Source: Clostridia bacterium
GTDB taxonomy: Bacteria > Bacillota > Clostridia > Lachnospirales > Cellulosilyticaceae
Length of the DNA stretch: 64,000 nt
NCBI GenBank assembly: GCA_029239755.1
Contig: JARBUI010000003.1
Coordinates: forward strand, 62,001-126,000
Reading direction: 5' to 3'
Shown here: positions 62,996-64,000 of the stretch, piece by piece
Position numbering within the stretch: the first letter of the stretch is position 1
Layout of the letters: the number at the start of each line of letters is the position of its first letter
Translations under genes and position numbers: made by a program
Notes under the pieces: generated by a model
Databases searched by the model: none
What the model saw: the letters and a program-made list of their open reading frames with translations, nothing else
Told to the model about the DNA's origin: nothing

Positions 62996-64000
62996 CTTTG
63001 TACCCTCCCTATGGCAAAAGTAATGCCTTTATACTTATGTTTTCTAATCCATAAATTGCCTCCGCTTAACAGGTAGGCAACCGGCTCTGCTACACTGTAA
63101 ACGCCGATGTTTTTCTTAACAAACTCTGACCTATCAAAGAGTTCTTCAATTTCTACGATCTCTTCTCTTGGTACTATTTGAAAAGGAACTCCCAGTTTAT
63201 CAGCAAGTGCTATGATGGCTGTTTCATCCTCTTTAACATCTACGCTTGCTACACATTTAATTGCCTTTGAATCTATATTGTAAGTTTCCAATAATTCATT
63301 TAAACTTTCTTCAAGAAGCTCTTTGGGTGTATCTTTTCTGCAGCCAATACCTATGACTAGGTCTCTTGGAATAACTTTTATAATCTTGTGGGGTTCACAC
63401 TCAAGATTTTTCTTATAAGTAATACAGACTACTTTCTCAATTGATTCTGAGCCTGTGGTCCCTTGCGTGTTTACTATACTTTTTAAATCTTTTATCAAGG
63501 TAAATCCTCTTGAATCTATTTTATAGTCATACTCCTGATATAATCCTATTTTTTCATCATGCACTAATCTATAGTTGATATCCTTAACGGTTTCTCTAAA
63601 GTTTTCAATAGATGCATTAAGCAGCTTTGCTATATTATCTAGAGCCGCTTTTTCATTTACATCAGTAGAAGTTGTAATTACCGGGTGAGCATCAATAAGT
63701 TTGCTGACCTTAAGTGTCATTTGATTTGCCCCTCCCATATGCCCACTTAAAAGGCTTATCACATTTTGCCCCATTTCATCAACTACAAGTACAGCAGGGT
63801 CCTTAAGCTTATCTTGCAAATAGGGAGCAATCATCCTTACCACGATTCCTGCTGCCATAATAAAAATAAGGGTATTGTATGTTCTAAATAGTTCACCTGT
63901 CAATTCACCAAGTGACGGCGTAATCTCATAAAGCTTGCCGCATTCAAGTTCCATCCTTGAATACTCTCTGCTTTCCTTAAGCTTAGCAGTTGTAAATAAA
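62992..64000 (-). CDS. cbiG: Cobalt-precorrin-5A hydrolase (5' end cut by window edge)
   Basis: At least 336 residues in view. An ATG at 63952-63954 is internal: the frame stays open to the window edge, reading LFTTAKLKESREYSRM before it, which fits the usual CbiG N-terminus. Motifs: FIMAAGIVVRMIAPYLQDK, DEMGQNVISLLSGHMGGANQMTL, and GIGCRKDTPKELLEESLNELL in the C-terminal domain. It opens the acetyl-delta-lactone ring, releasing acetaldehyde in the anaerobic pathway. Overlaps cbiH by four bases. Confidence 0.94.
   Translation of the reverse strand, partial: LFTTAKLKESREYSRMELECGKLYEITPSLGELTGELFRTYNTLIFIMAAGIVVRMIAPYLQDKLKDPAVLVVDEMGQNVISLLSGHMGGANQMTLKVSKLIDAHPVITTSTDVNEKAALDNIAKLLNASIENFRETVKDINYRLVHDEKIGLYQEYDYKIDSRGFTLIKDLKSIVNTQGTTGSESIEKVVCITYKKNLECEPHKIIKVIPRDLVIGIGCRKDTPKELLEESLNELLETYNIDSKAIKCVASVDVKEDETAIIALADKLGVPFQIVPREEIVEIEELFDRSEFVKKNIGVYSVAEPVAYLLSGGNLWIRKHKYKGITFAIGRVQR

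Overview
The window is a low-GC, gene-dense bacterial chromosome segment. It fits an anaerobic member of the Clostridia, most likely near Lachnospiraceae or Cellulosilyticaceae. This placement is inferred from several signs: strong AGGAGG ribosome binding sites, a T-box leader, an anaerobic (early cobalt insertion) cobalamin pathway with a CbiK-type chelatase, YesM/YesN-type sugar regulation, and a GH112 phosphorylase. No rRNA, tRNA, CRISPR array, prophage or insertion sequence was found.

Region by region. (1) 1-5.0 kb: glyoxalase fragment, ExoIII, YbaK-like deacylase, a DUF2157/GDYXXLXY membrane pair, a thialysine/diamine-type acetyltransferase and an Asp/Glu racemase. (2) 5.3-14.3 kb: a carbohydrate locus on the minus strand with response regulator YesN, kinase YesM, sugar-binding lipoprotein, two permeases and a GH112 galactoside phosphorylase. 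It imports a galactose-containing disaccharide and splits it with phosphate. Next come a GDSL esterase, a URO-D-superfamily protein and a divergent AraC regulator (14.5-17.4 kb). (3) 17.4-25.6 kb: UV endonuclease, acetyltransferases, VanW, a FAD/Rieske oxidoreductase, PhzF, a CrtI-like oxidoreductase, an apparent GNAT/DUF5655-like chimera and a C_GCAxxG_C_C protein. (4) 25.7-31.4 kb: hisS-aspS behind an aspartate-type T-box, then cheV, deoC and a small nuclease-like protein. (5) 31.6-42 kb, mostly plus strand: envelope proteins (FMN_bind-like anchor, cation efflux, lipoprotein, VanW), a DUF1576 membrane protein on the minus strand, and a heterodimeric ABC exporter. (6) 42-50 kb: glycerophosphodiesterase, uracil-DNA glycosylase, a NapH-like ferredoxin membrane protein with a hybrid-free histidine kinase, a DUF523/DUF1722 protein, an AraC regulator and a shortened iron-type alcohol dehydrogenase. 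(7) 50.2-64 kb: one long minus-strand tetrapyrrole/cobalamin block. Read in transcription order it is cbiG, cobJ, cobK, cbiK, a 570-base gap, cobI, hemA, hemC, cobA-hemD fusion, hemL, cbiMNQO, a Cys-rich protein, cobU, cobS. The block makes 5-aminolevulinate from glutamyl-tRNA, builds uroporphyrinogen III, methylates it, inserts cobalt, imports cobalt and assembles the nucleotide loop. hemB and several cbi genes are not in view.

The most unusual signal is in the 570-base gap inside the cobalamin block. Two GC-rich hairpins lie there in opposite orientation. Each has a 29-base apical loop of nearly the same sequence, and their stems differ mostly by paired, compensating changes. Both keep a G.U wobble at the same stem position. 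This looks like a structured RNA or a palindromic repeat family that I do not recognise.
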